NCBI RefSeq assembly: GCF_900100695.1
Contig: NZ_FNCF01000006.1
Location: 62,001 to 126,000, forward strand
Source of the DNA: Klenkia brasiliensis
GTDB lineage: Bacteria; Actinomycetota; Actinomycetes; Mycobacteriales; Geodermatophilaceae
Reading direction: 5' to 3'
DNA: 64,000 nt
Positions 1 to 10,035 of the stretch are shown here, piece by piece (the stretch's first letter is position 1; the number at the start of each line of letters is the position of its first letter). The position numbers and the translations under genes were made by a program. The notes beneath the pieces are model-generated. The model ran no database searches, was not told the DNA's origin, and saw nothing but the letters and a program-made list of their open reading frames with translations.

Positions 1-1140
1 CACCCACAGCCCCACCAGCGGCAGGTTCAGCACGATGAGCATGACGTTGCCGATGAACAGCGACGCGATCAGCGCCCAGACCAGCGGGCCCTCGGTGGTC
101 AGCAGGGTGGGGCCGGGCTGGATGCCGTAGCCCTGGAACGCGGCCAGGATGATCGCCGCGGTCGCCGAGGTCGGGATGCCCAGCGTCAGCAGCGGCACCA
201 GCACGCCCGCCGCCGAGGCGTTGTTGGCCGCCTCGGGCCCGGCGACGCCCTCGATGGCGCCCTTGCCGAACTCCTCGGGGTGCCTGGTCAGCTTCTTCTC
301 GGTCGCGTAGGACAGGAAGGTCGGGATCTCCGCTCCGCCGGCGGGCATGACGCCGAACGGGAAGCCCAGCGCCGTCCCCCGCAGCCAGGGCTTCCAGGAC
401 CGCCGCAGGTCCTCCCGGGTCATCCAGCTGCCCTTGTGGTCGATGACCTGCACCGACCCCTTCCGCAGCCGGCTGGCCACGTAGAGGGACTCCCCGACCG
501 CGAACAGCGCCACGGCGACCACGACGACGTCGATGCCGTCGGACAGCTGCGGCACGCCGAGGGTGAACCGCTCCTGCCCGGTGAGCACGTCGGTGCCGAC
601 CAGGCCGAGGTAGAGGCCCAGGCACAGCGACGCCAGCCCGCGCAGCGGCGAGGACCCCAGCACCGTGGCCACCGCCACGAAGGCCAGCACGGCGAGGGCG
701 AAGTAGTCGGCGGTGGTCACCCCGATGGCCAGGTCGACCAGGGTGGGCGCGACCAGCGCGAGCAGCAGCGTGGCGATGGTGCCGGCGACGAAGGACCCGA
801 TCGCCGCGGTGGCCAGCGCGGCGGACCCGCGGCCGGCCTTGGCCATCTTGTTGCCCTCGAGCGCGGTCATGATCGACGCGGACTCGCCGGGGGTGTTGAG
901 CAGGATCGACGTGGTCGACCCGCCGTACATTCCGCCGTAGTAGATGCCGGCGAACATGATCAGCGCGGCGGTGGGCTCCAGCACGAACGTGGCCGGCAGG
1001 AGCAGCGCCACCGTCATCGACGGGCCGATGCCCGGCAGCACGCCGACCGCGGTGCCCAGCACCACGCCCAGCAGCGCGAAGAACAGGTTGACCGGGGTGA
1101 TGGCGTCGGCGAACCCGCCGAGCAGGTCGGAGATCGCCAT
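1..1140 (-). CDS. tctA: Tripartite tricarboxylate transporter large permease TctA (3' end cut by window edge)
   Basis: This is the large multi-spanning membrane subunit of a TctCBA-type secondary transporter, which takes up carboxylates delivered by a periplasmic-type binding protein. The first 380 residues are visible and the C-terminus lies outside the window. The N-terminus has the family pattern: [10 protein letters not shown], the [11 protein letters not shown] loop, and [18 protein letters not shown], which is the hallmark motif of the DUF112/TctA family. The second half repeats a [13 protein letters not shown] and [10 protein letters not shown] pattern. The ATG shares one base with the tctB stop (TGATG), so the two genes are probably translationally coupled. 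The substrate cannot be read from sequence; citrate and other di- or tricarboxylates are typical of the family. Confidence 0.93.
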   Translation of the reverse strand, partial: MAISDLLGGFADAITPVNLFFALLGVVLGTAVGVLPGIGPSMTVALLLPATFVLEPTAALIMFAGIYYGGMYGGSTTSILLNTPGESASIMTALEGNKMAKAGRGSAALATAAIGSFVAGTIATLLLALVAPTLVDLAIGVTTADYFALAVLAFVAVATVLGSSPLRGLASLCLGLYLGLVGTDVLTGQERFTLGVPQLSDGIDVVVVAVALFAVGESLYVASRLRKGSVQVIDHKGSWMTREDLRRSWKPWLRGTALGFPFGVMPAGGAEIPTFLSYATEKKLTRHPEEFGKGAIEGVAGPEAANNASAAGVLVPLLTLGIPTSATAAIILAAFQGYGIQPGPTLLTTEGPLVWALIASLFIGNVMLIVLNLPLVGLWV

Positions 1141-1682
1141 CAGAACCAGCTCGTCAGGAACTCGAGGACGACCCCGCCGGGCAGCGCCACGCTCAGCGCC
1201 TTGACGAAGACGATCCACACCACGCAGCCGACGACCAGCCCGACCAGGAACGGCCGCACGACGCCGACCGCCCCGAGGGCCCAGGCCACCGCGGCGAACA
1301 TCAGCGCCACCGCCAGCGGCCAGCCCACCACGTTGATCAGCAGCGCGTGCGCGGCGAAGGCGACGGCGATGACCGCCACCGCCCGCCAGTCGGTGGGCGC
1401 GGTGAGGTCGACGTCCTCGCTGTCGTCGGCCGGGCCGCGGTCACCGCGCAGCACCCGGATGGCCAGCAGTGCGCCGGTGGCCAGGGTCAGCCCGCCCACC
1501 GCGTAGGGGAAGAACCGCGGACCGATCGTGTTCGAGCTGTTCGGGATGGCGATGGCCCCGGCGTCGACCAGCAGGTAGACGCCCAGCGCGGCCAGCAGCA
1601 CCGCGCCGACCAGCTCGCCGGGGAAGCCCGTGCGGGGCTGCGGAGCCACCTCCGCGGCGACCGACTCCTCGCTCTCGTTCAC
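1140..1682 (-). CDS. tctB: Tripartite tricarboxylate transporter small permease TctB
   Basis: This is the small membrane subunit of the TctCBA transporter, 180 residues. It has a short acidic cytoplasmic N-terminus followed by about four hydrophobic helices, with an [12 protein letters not shown] loop after the first helix that is characteristic of TctB. The GTG start (VNESEES) overlaps the tctC stop as GTGA, and the stop overlaps the tctA start. The order tctC-tctB-tctA is the usual operon order. TctB sequences are weakly conserved, so this call rests on the loop motif, the topology and the position between tctC and tctA. Confidence 0.88.
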   Translation of the reverse strand: MNESEESVAAEVAPQPRTGFPGELVGAVLLAALGVYLLVDAGAIAIPNSSNTIGPRFFPYAVGGLTLATGALLAIRVLRGDRGPADDSEDVDLTAPTDWRAVAVIAVAFAAHALLINVVGWPLAVALMFAAVAWALGAVGVVRPFLVGLVVGCVVWIVFVKALSVALPGGVVLEFLTSWF

Positions 1683-2662
1683 TGGATCAGCCCGATCTCG
1701 GTGAGGACCTGGCGCACGCGGGTCTCCTCCTCGGCGAGGAACTCGCCGTACTCGTCGCCGGTCTGGAAGGTGTCCAGCCACCCGTTGGCGTCCAGCGCCT
1801 GGGCCCACTCGTCGGTGTCGTGCGCCTCGGCGACCAGCGCGATGAGGTCCTCGCGGGCGCCGTCGGACATGCCCGGCCGGGCCATCAGCCCGCGCCAGTT
1901 GGTGACCTCGACGTCCAGGCCCTGCTCGATGATCGTGGGCACGTCGGGCACCGCGCTGGACCGGTCGGCGGTGGAGACCGCGATGCCCTTGAGGTCGCCG
2001 GAGGCCACCTGCGGGCCGTAGTCGGCGGTGCCGGAGATGCCGGCGGCGACCTGGTTGCCCAGCAGCGCCGCCAGGGACTCCCCGCCGCCGGAGTAGGCGA
2101 TGTAGTTGATCTCGCGGGGGTCGATGCCGGCCGCCTGGGCCAGCAGCCCCGCCAGGATCTGGTCGGTGCCGCCGGCCGAGCCACCGGCGATCGGGGTGCC
2201 GCGCGGGTCGGCCGCCCAGCCGGCGACGAAGTCCTCGAGCGTGTCGTAGGGCGACTCGGCGGGGACCACGACCAGCTCGGTCTCCGCGATCAGCTGCGCG
2301 ATCGGGGTGACGTCGTCCAGCCGGGTGGTGGAGTCGTTGGTGTCGATGGCGCCCACCATGACCAGGCCCATCATCATCAGCAGCGCGTCGTCGTCCTCGC
2401 GGGCGAGCTGGCCGATGCCGATGGTGCCGCCGGCCCCCTCGACGTTGAACACCTGCACGTTGCGGGCGATGCCGGTCTGCTGGATCACCCGCTGCAGCGT
2501 GCGGGCGGTGGTGTCCCACCCGCCGCCCGGGCTGGCCGGCACCATCATCCGCAGCCGGGAGAGGTCCCCGGGTTGCACGACGGTGCCCGCGCACGCGGCG
2601 AGGGTGGACACGGCCGGGAGCGCGAGCGCGCCGGCGAGGAAGCCGCGGCGGGTCAGCGGCAC
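1679..2662 (-). CDS. tctC: Tripartite tricarboxylate transporter substrate-binding lipoprotein TctC (Bug family)
   Basis: This is the extracytoplasmic solute receptor of the TctCBA system, 327 residues, and the first gene of the operon. The N-terminus has twin arginines (RRGFLAG, R5-R6), a hydrophobic stretch and a lipobox LAAC with the acylated Cys at position 24, so it is probably exported by Tat and lipid-anchored. The family pattern follows: MVPASPGGGWDTTAR near the start and AGGSAGGTDQI in the centre, the two conserved ligand-binding loops of Bug proteins. No dedicated regulator such as a TctDE two-component pair is visible upstream; the next gene is otsB on the same strand. Confidence 0.92.
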   Translation of the reverse strand: MPLTRRGFLAGALALPAVSTLAACAGTVVQPGDLSRLRMMVPASPGGGWDTTARTLQRVIQQTGIARNVQVFNVEGAGGTIGIGQLAREDDDALLMMMGLVMVGAIDTNDSTTRLDDVTPIAQLIAETELVVVPAESPYDTLEDFVAGWAADPRGTPIAGGSAGGTDQILAGLLAQAAGIDPREINYIAYSGGGESLAALLGNQVAAGISGTADYGPQVASGDLKGIAVSTADRSSAVPDVPTIIEQGLDVEVTNWRGLMARPGMSDGAREDLIALVAEAHDTDEWAQALDANGWLDTFQTGDEYGEFLAEEETRVRQVLTEIGLIQ

Positions 2663-2730
2663 GGGAGCCGCCCGGGATGGTTGCCGATCACCCCCAGAAC
2701 CTAGGTGAGGACCAGCTGTGCGTCACCTGT

Positions 2731-2746
2731 CCGTCGTGGACGACGG
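2731..2746. terminator. Short GC hairpin downstream of otsB
   Basis: CCGTCGT and ACGACGG form a 7-bp perfect stem around GG, just past the otsB stop. There is no T-tract. It may help end the otsA-otsB transcript before tctC, but it is too short to be sure. Confidence 0.25.
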
Positions 2747-2747
2747 G

Positions 2748-3484
2748 TCAGGCCCCGAGCGCGTCGGCGAGGGAGGTCAGCAGTTCCCGGACGCCGTCCA
2801 GGTCGGCCACCCGCAGCTGGGCGGCCGTGTCGCCGTCCCCGACCTTGACCGTCACCGCCCCGGTGCGGGGGGCCAGCGCGGTGAAGGCGTCCTCGTCGGT
2901 GACGTCGTCGCCCAGGTAGAGCACGCCGTCGGCGCCGAGCTGCTCGGCCAGCCGGAGCACCGCCGTCCCCTTGTCGGCGTCGGTGACGGCGAGCTCAAGG
3001 ACGTCCTTGCCGGGCTTGGCGGTGTGGTGCGGGCCGGCGGCCGCGGCGGCCCGCTCCAGCAGCGCGGTGGCGGCGGCGCGGTCGGCGACGGTGCGCACGT
3101 GCACGGCGACCGCGGCCGGCTTGACCTCCAGCCGGGCGCCCTCGACCGCCTCGACCAGCGGGGTGAGCGCGTCGACCAGCAGGTCGCGCTCGGCGGCGAC
3201 GGCGGGGTCGAGCCCGTCGTCGTGCTCGGCGCCGTGGCTGCCGATGAACCGGAACGGCTCGGCCAGCCCCGAGGTCGCGCGCAGGTCCTGGACCCCGCGG
3301 CCGCTGACCAGGGCGACGACGACGTCCTGCGCCCCGGCCAGCCGGCGCAGCAGGTCCGGGGCCCACTCCTCGGGCACGGCCTCGCCGGGCACGTCGCGCA
3401 GCCGGGCGAGCACGCCGTCGTAGTCGGTGGCCACCAGCAGCGGCCGGCGGCCGGCCAGCCGGGCCACGACCTCGGTGCCGGCGG

Positions 3485-3488
<4 letters not shown>
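2748..3488 (-). CDS. otsB: Trehalose-6-phosphate phosphatase
   Basis: OtsB removes the phosphate from trehalose 6-phosphate, the second step of OtsA-OtsB trehalose synthesis (osmotic and desiccation protection). The protein has 246 residues. It is a HAD-type phosphatase: ATDYDGVL near residue 30 carries the DxD nucleophile motif. [17 protein letters not shown] and, near the C-terminus, [13 protein letters not shown] supply the remaining HAD and Mg-binding acidic residues. The GTG start overlaps the otsA stop as GTGA, so the pair is translationally coupled. The length is typical for a stand-alone OtsB, without the duplicated domains of mycobacterial OtsB1. Confidence 0.93.
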
Positions 3489-4891
<1,403 letters not shown>

Positions 4892-4931
4892 ACCGCACCC
4901 GACCCTACTGAGCACCCGGGGCGGCCGCAGG

Positions 4932-5285
4932 TCAGCGGAGGGCCGCGTACCCGACCGCCGCGGCGGCCAGGCCGAGCACCAGCGACCCGCCGAGGTAGCC
5001 CAGCGCCCGGCCGACCCGGCGCTCCTCGACCAGCCGCACGACGTCGTACCCGAACGTCGAGAAGGTGGTCAGCGTGCCGCAGAACCCGGTGCCGACCAGC
5101 GCCACCACGGCCGGGTCGAGGTCCCGGGCGCCGAGCACCGCGCCCAGCACCAGGCTGCCCGCGACGTTGACCGCGAGGATGCCCACCACGGTGCCGGTGC
5201 CCCGCCACCGCGCGGCCGCCCGGTCGGCGGCCAGCCGCAGCGGCGCACCCACCAGCGCGCCCAGGGCCACCCACAGCGCGGTCAC
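4932..5285 (-). CDS. crcB: CrcB/Fluc-type fluoride channel subunit (second copy)
   Basis: This is a small four-helix membrane protein (117 residues) of the CrcB/Fluc family, which exports fluoride as a dual-topology or paired dimer. Family motifs are the NVAGSLVLG helix and [14 protein letters not shown], the conserved GxxGxxTTFSTF segment that lines the pore. The GTG start overlaps the stop of the upstream crcB copy as GTGA. Two adjacent crcB genes usually encode oppositely oriented subunits of a heterodimer. Confidence 0.93.
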   Translation of the reverse strand: MTALWVALGALVGAPLRLAADRAAARWRGTGTVVGILAVNVAGSLVLGAVLGARDLDPAVVALVGTGFCGTLTTFSTFGYDVVRLVEERRVGRALGYLGGSLVLGLAAAAVGYAALR

Positions 5286-5659
5286 CGGACCACCCGCCGT
5301 CCGGCGGCCAGGCCCACGACCACCGCGAGCAGCCCGCCCAGCGCGCTGACCAGCACGTAGGCGGCCGCGACGGGCCAGCGGCCGGCCTCGACCAGCTGCG
5401 CGGCGTCGACGGCGAAGGTGGAGAACGTGGTGTACCCGCCGAGCACCCCGGTGGCCAGGAAGGGCCGCAGCCAGGGGTGGCCGGGGGAGCGGGCGAGCAG
5501 CACCGCCAGCAGCAGGCCGATGGCCAGGCAGCCGGTCAGGTTGACCGTGACCGTCGCCCACGGCCAGCTGCCGGGGGTGTGCGGCAGCCCGAGGGAGACC
5601 GCCCAGCGGGCCAGCGCCCCCAGCACCCCGCCGCAGGCCACCACGAGGTAGGTCCGCAC
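5282..5659 (-). CDS. crcB: CrcB/Fluc-type fluoride channel subunit (first copy)
   Basis: This is the partner subunit to the neighbouring crcB, 125 residues with four predicted helices. It shows LGALARWAVS near the N-terminus, NLTGCLAIG, and the signature ATGVLGGYTTFSTFAVD. The GTG start (VRTYLVVACGG) gives the usual family length. The paired genes imply a heterodimeric fluoride exporter. I looked for the fluoride riboswitch that often precedes crcB and did not find its conserved elements; instead a 13-bp inverted repeat lies upstream (5691-5750). Confidence 0.92.
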   Translation of the reverse strand: MRTYLVVACGGVLGALARWAVSLGLPHTPGSWPWATVTVNLTGCLAIGLLLAVLLARSPGHPWLRPFLATGVLGGYTTFSTFAVDAAQLVEAGRWPVAAAYVLVSALGGLLAVVVGLAAGRRVVR

Positions 5660-5690
5660 GGTGCGGCAGCATGCCACCCGCCGTCCCCCT

Positions 5691-5750
5691 GGTATCGGAA
5701 GCTCGACCAGGCCTGTCCGGCCCGACGGGGGGTGCAAAGCTTCCGATACC
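5691..5750. promoter_or_regulatory. 13-bp perfect inverted repeat between divergent crcB and racemase genes
   Basis: GGTATCGGAAGCT (5691-5703) is repeated as its exact reverse complement at 5738-5750, with 34 bases between. It sits in the only intergenic space between the divergently transcribed crcB pair and the CoA racemase gene. Arms this long and exact, separated by about four and a half helical turns centre to centre, suggest two half-operators or a looping regulator site rather than a terminator. No regulator gene is adjacent. Confidence 0.45.
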
Positions 5751-5792
5751 GCCGCGGGGCAGGGTGGGGGAGCGACGACGAGAGGCGGCAGC

Positions 5793-6893
5793 GTGGCCGG
5801 ACCCTTGCAGGGCGTGCGGGTGGTGGAGTTCGCGGGGCTGGGGCCGGGGCCCTTCTGCGGCATGCTCCTGGCCGACCTCGGCGCGGACGTCGTCCGGGTC
5901 GACCGGCGGGCCCGCGCCGGCGGGCTGGTCGGCTCGCTGGGCGCGACGTCGCTGCTGGACCGCGGCAAGCGCTCGATCGCCCTGGACCTCAAGGACGACG
6001 GCGACCTGGCCGTCGTCCGGGCGCTGGTGGGCCGGGCCGACGTGCTGCTCGAGGGCTTCCGCCCCGGGGTGATGGAGCGCCTGGGCCTGGGCCCGGAGCA
6101 GGCGCACGCGGCCAACCCCGCCCTGGTCTACGGCCGGATGACCGGCTGGGGGCAGACCGGCCCGCTGGCGCACAGCGCCGGCCACGACATCGGCTACGTC
6201 GCGCTCACCGGGGCGCTCGGGGCGACCGGGCGGCCGGGCGAGCGGCCGGCGCCGCCGATCAACCTGCTCGGTGACTTCGGCGGCGGCGGGGTGTTCCTGG
6301 CGCTGGGCGTGGTGGCCGGCCTGCTGCACGCCCGCACCGCGGGGGAGGGGCAGGTCGTCGACGCAGCGATCGTCGACGGGACCGCCGTCCTCACCACGAT
6401 GATCCACGGGATGCTCGACGCGGGCGCCTGGACCGACGAGCGCGGGGTGAACCTGCTCGACACCGGCGCCCCGTTCTACGACGTCTACGCCTGCGCCGAC
6501 GGCACGTTCCTGGCCGTGGGCGCGCTGGAGGAGCAGTTCTACGCGGCCCTGCTCGACGGCCTGGGGCTGGCCGGCGACCCCACGCTCCCCGACCGCCGGG
6601 ACCGCTCGGCGTGGCCGGCGCTGCGGGAGCGGTTCGCCGAGGTCCTCGCGAGCCGCACCCGCGCGGAGTGGTGGCAGGTGTTCGCCGGCACCGACGCCTG
6701 CGTGGCACCGGCCTGGTCGCTGCTGGAGGCCACCACCGACGAGCACAACCGCGAGCGCGGGGTCTTCGTCGAGGTGGACGGCGTGGTGCAGCCCGGCGTC
6801 GCGCCGCGCTTCTCGGCCACACCGGGCGCGGTGGGCCGCGTGCCGGCCGTCGGCGAGCACGACGCGGAGATCCGGGCCGAGCTCGGGCTCTGA
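5793..6893 (+). CDS. Alpha-methylacyl-CoA racemase (CaiB/BaiF family III CoA-transferase fold)
   Basis: This enzyme epimerises the alpha carbon of 2-methyl-branched acyl-CoAs so that they can enter beta-oxidation. The 366-residue protein follows the mycobacterial MCR/AMACR pattern closely. His131 in SAGHDIGY, Asp161 in LLGDFGGGG and Glu246/247 in GALEEQFYA correspond to the known His/Asp/Glu catalytic residues, while true formyl- or succinyl-CoA transferases instead use an Asp near residue 169. GRMTGWGQ and PFYDVYACADG are further racemase-type motifs. The GTG start at 5793 follows a purine-rich GAGAGGCGG. It is a single gene, divergent from crcB, ending in a strong hairpin shared with bcp. 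Confidence 0.88.
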   Translation: MAGPLQGVRVVEFAGLGPGPFCGMLLADLGADVVRVDRRARAGGLVGSLGATSLLDRGKRSIALDLKDDGDLAVVRALVGRADVLLEGFRPGVMERLGLGPEQAHAANPALVYGRMTGWGQTGPLAHSAGHDIGYVALTGALGATGRPGERPAPPINLLGDFGGGGVFLALGVVAGLLHARTAGEGQVVDAAIVDGTAVLTTMIHGMLDAGAWTDERGVNLLDTGAPFYDVYACADGTFLAVGALEEQFYAALLDGLGLAGDPTLPDRRDRSAWPALRERFAEVLASRTRAEWWQVFAGTDACVAPAWSLLEATTDEHNRERGVFVEVDGVVQPGVAPRFSATPGAVGRVPAVGEHDAEIRAELGL

Positions 6894-6904
6894 GGCCCCG
6901 GGGG

Positions 6905-6944
6905 GACCCGGCCGGGCGGGGAGTGGCCACCGCCCGGCCGGGTC
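6905..6944. terminator. Strong bidirectional hairpin between racemase and bcp
   Basis: A perfect 15-bp stem (6905-6919 with 6930-6944) closes a 10-nt loop, exactly between two convergent genes. It is GC-only with no T-tract, as is usual for actinobacterial terminators. Confidence 0.8.
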
Positions 6945-6950
6945 ACCGCG

Positions 6951-7400
6951 TCAGGACGGCGACAGCGCGGCGAGCGCCTTGTCGGCGTGCTTGGCGAACT
7001 TGAACTCGCTCTTGATGACGTCGCGCACCCGGCCGTCGGTGCCGATCACGATCGTGTGCCGCTTGACCGGGGCGGCCTTCCACCCCCGGTGGGTGCCGTA
7101 GGCGGTGCACACCGCACCGTCGGCGTCGGACAGCAGCGGGTAGTCGAAGCCGTTCCCGTCCGCGAACGCCTTCTGCTTCTCGACGCTGTCCTCGCTGATG
7201 CCCACGCGCTGGGCCCCGACGGCGGCGAAGCGGGCGGCCTCGTCGCGGACGGTGCACATCTCGGTGGTGCACCCACCGGAGGAGGCCAGCGGGTAGAAGA
7301 AGAGGACGACGGGTCCGTCCTGCAGCATCGTGGACAGCCGCCGGGGACGGCCGTCCTGGTCCGGCAGCTCGAAATCGGGAGCGACGTCTCCGGTCTTCAT
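6951..7400 (-). CDS. bcp: Thioredoxin-dependent peroxiredoxin Bcp/PrxQ
   Basis: This 149-residue peroxiredoxin reduces hydroperoxides with electrons from thioredoxin. The signature is PDFELPDQDG at the start, then SSGGCTTEMCTVRD, with the peroxidatic Cys at 44 and a resolving Cys five residues later at 49; that spacing identifies the atypical two-Cys PrxQ class. The usual T/S-x-x-C context has Ser-Gly-Gly in place of Thr-x-x, a minor variation. The ATG at 7400 has a good ribosome site (GGAGAGGC). It is transcribed alone, between two hairpins. Confidence 0.93.
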   Translation of the reverse strand: MKTGDVAPDFELPDQDGRPRRLSTMLQDGPVVLFFYPLASSGGCTTEMCTVRDEAARFAAVGAQRVGISEDSVEKQKAFADGNGFDYPLLSDADGAVCTAYGTHRGWKAAPVKRHTIVIGTDGRVRDVIKSEFKFAKHADKALAALSPS

Positions 7401-7450
7401 GCCTCTCCTTCGTCCTGGGTGACCCGGACGGTTCATGCCGGGCGCGCGGG

Positions 7451-7487
7451 GCTCCCCCCACCCGCCCCGTGGCCGGGTGGGGGGAGC
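7451..7487 (-). terminator. Terminator hairpin after the subtilase gene
   Basis: A perfect 14-bp stem (7451-7464 with 7474-7487) with a 9-nt loop lies a few bases beyond the stop of the S8 peptidase on the minus strand, ahead of bcp. Confidence 0.75.
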
Positions 7488-7494
7488 GGTGCGG

Positions 7495-8976
7495 TCAGCC
7501 GGCGCGCAGCGCCGCGACGGCGGCGACGACGTCGACCAGGCCGGCGCCCTTGTCGAAGGACGTCGTCCGGTCGCCGACCGTCTGGTAGGCCGCGCCGTCG
7601 GTGTAGCGGTGGGCCGTGCCCACCAGGGCCGCCTCGACCTCGGCCGGGGTCGCGGTCGGGTCGGCCTGGAACAGCTGGGCGACGATGCCGGCGATGTGCG
7701 GGGCCGCCATCGAGGTGCCGCTGATGGTGTTGAAGGTGCCGACGTCGAGCAGGCCGGGGCCGTTCTGCGGGGCCAGGCCGGTCGCGCAGATCGGCAGGTA
7801 GAGCCGGCAGGAGGACGTGATGTCCTCACCGGGCGCCGACAGGTCGGGCCAGGTCGAGGAGTCGGTCGCCGCACCGCGCGAGGAGTACTCGCTCACCACG
7901 CCGTCACGGGTGCCGGTCGCCTCGTCGTAGTAGGAGGCGACGGAGAGGATGCCGCCGGTCGGGTCCTGGCCGGGCGGGTTGGTCAGCGAGGTCGAGCCGT
8001 CGCCGCCGTCGTTGCCGGCCGCCCACACGGTCACGACACCCTCCTCGACGAGGGCCCGCTGCAGCTTCACGGTGGCCGAGTTCGGGTCGAACGCGCCGCC
8101 GCCGGTGGGGCCGTAGGAGTTGTTGGTGACCTTGATCGGCGGGCAGACCTCGGCGCTGACGCCGGGGCCGCAGGGCGCGTCGTGGTTCTCCAGCACCCAG
8201 TTCAGCGCGGAGTCCGCGCCGACGATGAGCAGCACCGCGCCGGTGGAGATGGACACCAGGGAGGCGCCGGGGGCCGCGCCCTGCAGCTGGGTGCCGTCGG
8301 TGAGCGTGGTGGGCCGACCGGCGACGATGCCGTTGACGTGCGTGCCGTGCCCGCCGCCGGAGATCGTGTCGGTGTCGACCAGGTCGGGCACCGGCACGAC
8401 GCAGTCGGTCGTGGTGGTCGACTCGTCCAGGCAGATGCTCTTCAGGTTGGCCACGACGGCGTCGGTGCCGTCGGCGTCCTGCAGGTAGGGGTGGGTGGGG
8501 TCGACACCGGAGTCGATGACCGCGACCGAGACCCCGCTGCCGTCCAGCGGCAGGCCGTCGGCCCCGGTGAGGGTGTCGACGGCCTCCGCGCCACGGGTGG
8601 CGATGTTGGACGTGGAGTCGGCGAACTCGATCGGGGCGTTGCCCTCGAGGTAGGTGACGCCGGGCTGGGTGCGCGCCGCCTCGACCTGGTCGGCGGTGCC
8701 GCGGGCGACCACCACGCCGATCTTCTCGAACTCGGTGACGGTGTCCATGCCGGTGGCGGCGACGGCGGCCCGGGCGGCCGCGGCGTCGGTGCCGTGCACG
8801 AGGACGGTGGTGGGCAACCCGGCGGCGAGCGTGCCGAGCTGGTCGGCCAGGAAGGCCTGGACGGGGGCCGCTGCGGTGCTGGCGGGTGCGGCGGAGGCGG
8901 GGCTGCTGGCGAACAGGGCGCCGGCGACGAGCGCGGCACCCCCGACCAGTCCGACGGTTCGGCGGTACCTGTGCAC
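7495..8976 (-). CDS. Secreted S8 subtilisin-like serine protease
   Basis: This is a 493-residue exported protease. With the GTG start at 8976, behind a GAGGAGAG ribosome site, the N-terminus is a classic Sec signal ending near SPASAAPAS. An inhibitor-I9-like propeptide follows (about residues 40-120), then the catalytic domain. The catalytic residues are Asp155 in VIDSGVD, His210 in GGHGTHV and Ser422 in SGTSMAAP; Asn287 in TNNSYG is the likely oxyanion residue. Six Cys residues in the mature part suggest disulfides. No C-terminal anchor or sorting signal is visible, so it is probably released. Longer in-frame N-termini would spoil the signal peptide. Confidence 0.92.
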   Translation of the reverse strand: MHRYRRTVGLVGGAALVAGALFASSPASAAPASTAAAPVQAFLADQLGTLAAGLPTTVLVHGTDAAAARAAVAATGMDTVTEFEKIGVVVARGTADQVEAARTQPGVTYLEGNAPIEFADSTSNIATRGAEAVDTLTGADGLPLDGSGVSVAVIDSGVDPTHPYLQDADGTDAVVANLKSICLDESTTTTDCVVPVPDLVDTDTISGGGHGTHVNGIVAGRPTTLTDGTQLQGAAPGASLVSISTGAVLLIVGADSALNWVLENHDAPCGPGVSAEVCPPIKVTNNSYGPTGGGAFDPNSATVKLQRALVEEGVVTVWAAGNDGGDGSTSLTNPPGQDPTGGILSVASYYDEATGTRDGVVSEYSSRGAATDSSTWPDLSAPGEDITSSCRLYLPICATGLAPQNGPGLLDVGTFNTISGTSMAAPHIAGIVAQLFQADPTATPAEVEAALVGTAHRYTDGAAYQTVGDRTTSFDKGAGLVDVVAAVAALRAG

Positions 8977-9134
8977 GGGCTCTCCTCGACGGCGGGTGGC
9001 GCGGCGACTGCGCCGCGCCGCTGTGCGTGCGCTGTGCCGGGAGAACGAGCCGGGCGGCATTCGGTTACCCGAGGACACGACCTCGGCGTGTCGCCCCCCG
9101 CCGGTCGCCGCCGGCACGCTGGGAGGATGGCCGC

Positions 9135-9500
9135 GTGAACACCCCCCTCGTGGCCCTGGCCAGCGTCGTCGCGCTGGTGCTGGCCGCCCTCGGCGGGCTG
9201 TCCACGGCGCTGCGCCGGCGCACCGGCCTGGCGCACCTGGTCGCCGCCGGGGCGCTGGAGGCGGTGCTCCTGGTCCAGCTGGCGCTCGTGGCCGTCGCGA
9301 TGGCCGGTGGGCAGCGCCCGCCGGAGACCGCCACGTTCCTGGCCTACCTGATCAGCGTGGTGCTGGTCCCGGTCGCCGGCGTGCTGTGGGCGCGCTCCGA
9401 ACCCACGCGCTGGGCCGGCACGGTGCTGGCCGTCGCCGCGCTGGTCGTCTCCGTGATGGTCTGGCGCCTGCTGCAGCTGTGGGAGGCCACCGGTGCCTGA
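9135..9500 (+). CDS. Small four-helix membrane protein
   Basis: This is a 121-residue integral membrane protein of unrecognised function with about four hydrophobic segments and very few charged residues outside an RRRTG loop and a QRPPET loop. The GTG at 9135 is preceded by GGGAGG at good spacing. Its stop overlaps the GTG of the next membrane-protein gene, so the two probably form a small operon and may work together. No enzymatic motif is visible. Confidence 0.75.
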   Translation: MNTPLVALASVVALVLAALGGLSTALRRRTGLAHLVAAGALEAVLLVQLALVAVAMAGGQRPPETATFLAYLISVVLVPVAGVLWARSEPTRWAGTVLAVAALVVSVMVWRLLQLWEATGA

Positions 9501-10035
9501 CCGCTTCGGGGCCCCGGCCGCCGAGCCCTCCGACGCCGCCGGCAGCGCCCGCGGCCCGGGCCGGGTGCTGGTCGCCGTCTACGGCACCTTCGCCCTCGCG
9601 GCGGGTGCCCGGGCCGCGGTGCAGCTGGCCACCCGGTTCGACGAGGCGCCGGTCGCCTACCTGCTCTCGGCGTTCTCCGCGGTGGTCTACGTGGTGGCCA
9701 CAGTCGGCCTGGCGCGCGGCGGGCGCGGCGGGCGGCGCACCGCCGTGGTGGCGTGCCTGGTCGAGCTGGTCGGCGTGCTCGTCGTGGGCACGCTGTCGCT
9801 GGCCGACCGCGCCGCGTTCCCCGACGCCACCGTGTGGTCGGTGTACGGGCAGGGCTACGGGTTCATCCCGCTCGCCCTGCCCGTCCTCGGCCTGCTGTGG
9901 CTGCGCCACCTCGGCGAGGTGGAGCGGGACGCGGCCGATCAGAAGTCGCCGCCACCACCGAAGTCGCCGAAGTCCCCGCCGCCGAAGTCGCCACCGGCGT
10001 CGGCACCGGGGTCCCCGCCGCCGCCGTCCTCGTAG
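9493..10035 (+). CDS. Membrane protein with Pro/Ser-rich tail that overlaps the opposite gene
   Basis: This 180-residue protein has about four hydrophobic helices (residues 25-140) and a tail of KSPPPP and KSPPP units. I do not recognise the family. It starts with GTG inside the end of the preceding gene. The last 97 bp are also the end of the convergent gene at 9939-10547, where the opposite strand encodes Gly/Asp/Phe repeats; the Pro/Ser tail is the complement of those codons. The real functional part may therefore end near residue 148, with the tail tolerated as an extension. Confidence 0.7.
   Translation: MPDRFGAPAAEPSDAAGSARGPGRVLVAVYGTFALAAGARAAVQLATRFDEAPVAYLLSAFSAVVYVVATVGLARGGRGGRRTAVVACLVELVGVLVVGTLSLADRAAFPDATVWSVYGQGYGFIPLALPVLGLLWLRHLGEVERDAADQKSPPPPKSPKSPPPKSPPASAPGSPPPPSS

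Noticed and set aside
280-1506. A 408-codon plus-strand open frame
   Set aside because: It is antisense to tctA and tctB, Gly/Arg/Gln-rich, with no ribosome site or domain.
5660-5792. Fluoride riboswitch before crcB
   Set aside because: The conserved elements of the crcB aptamer were not found on either strand; only the 13-bp inverted repeat is present.
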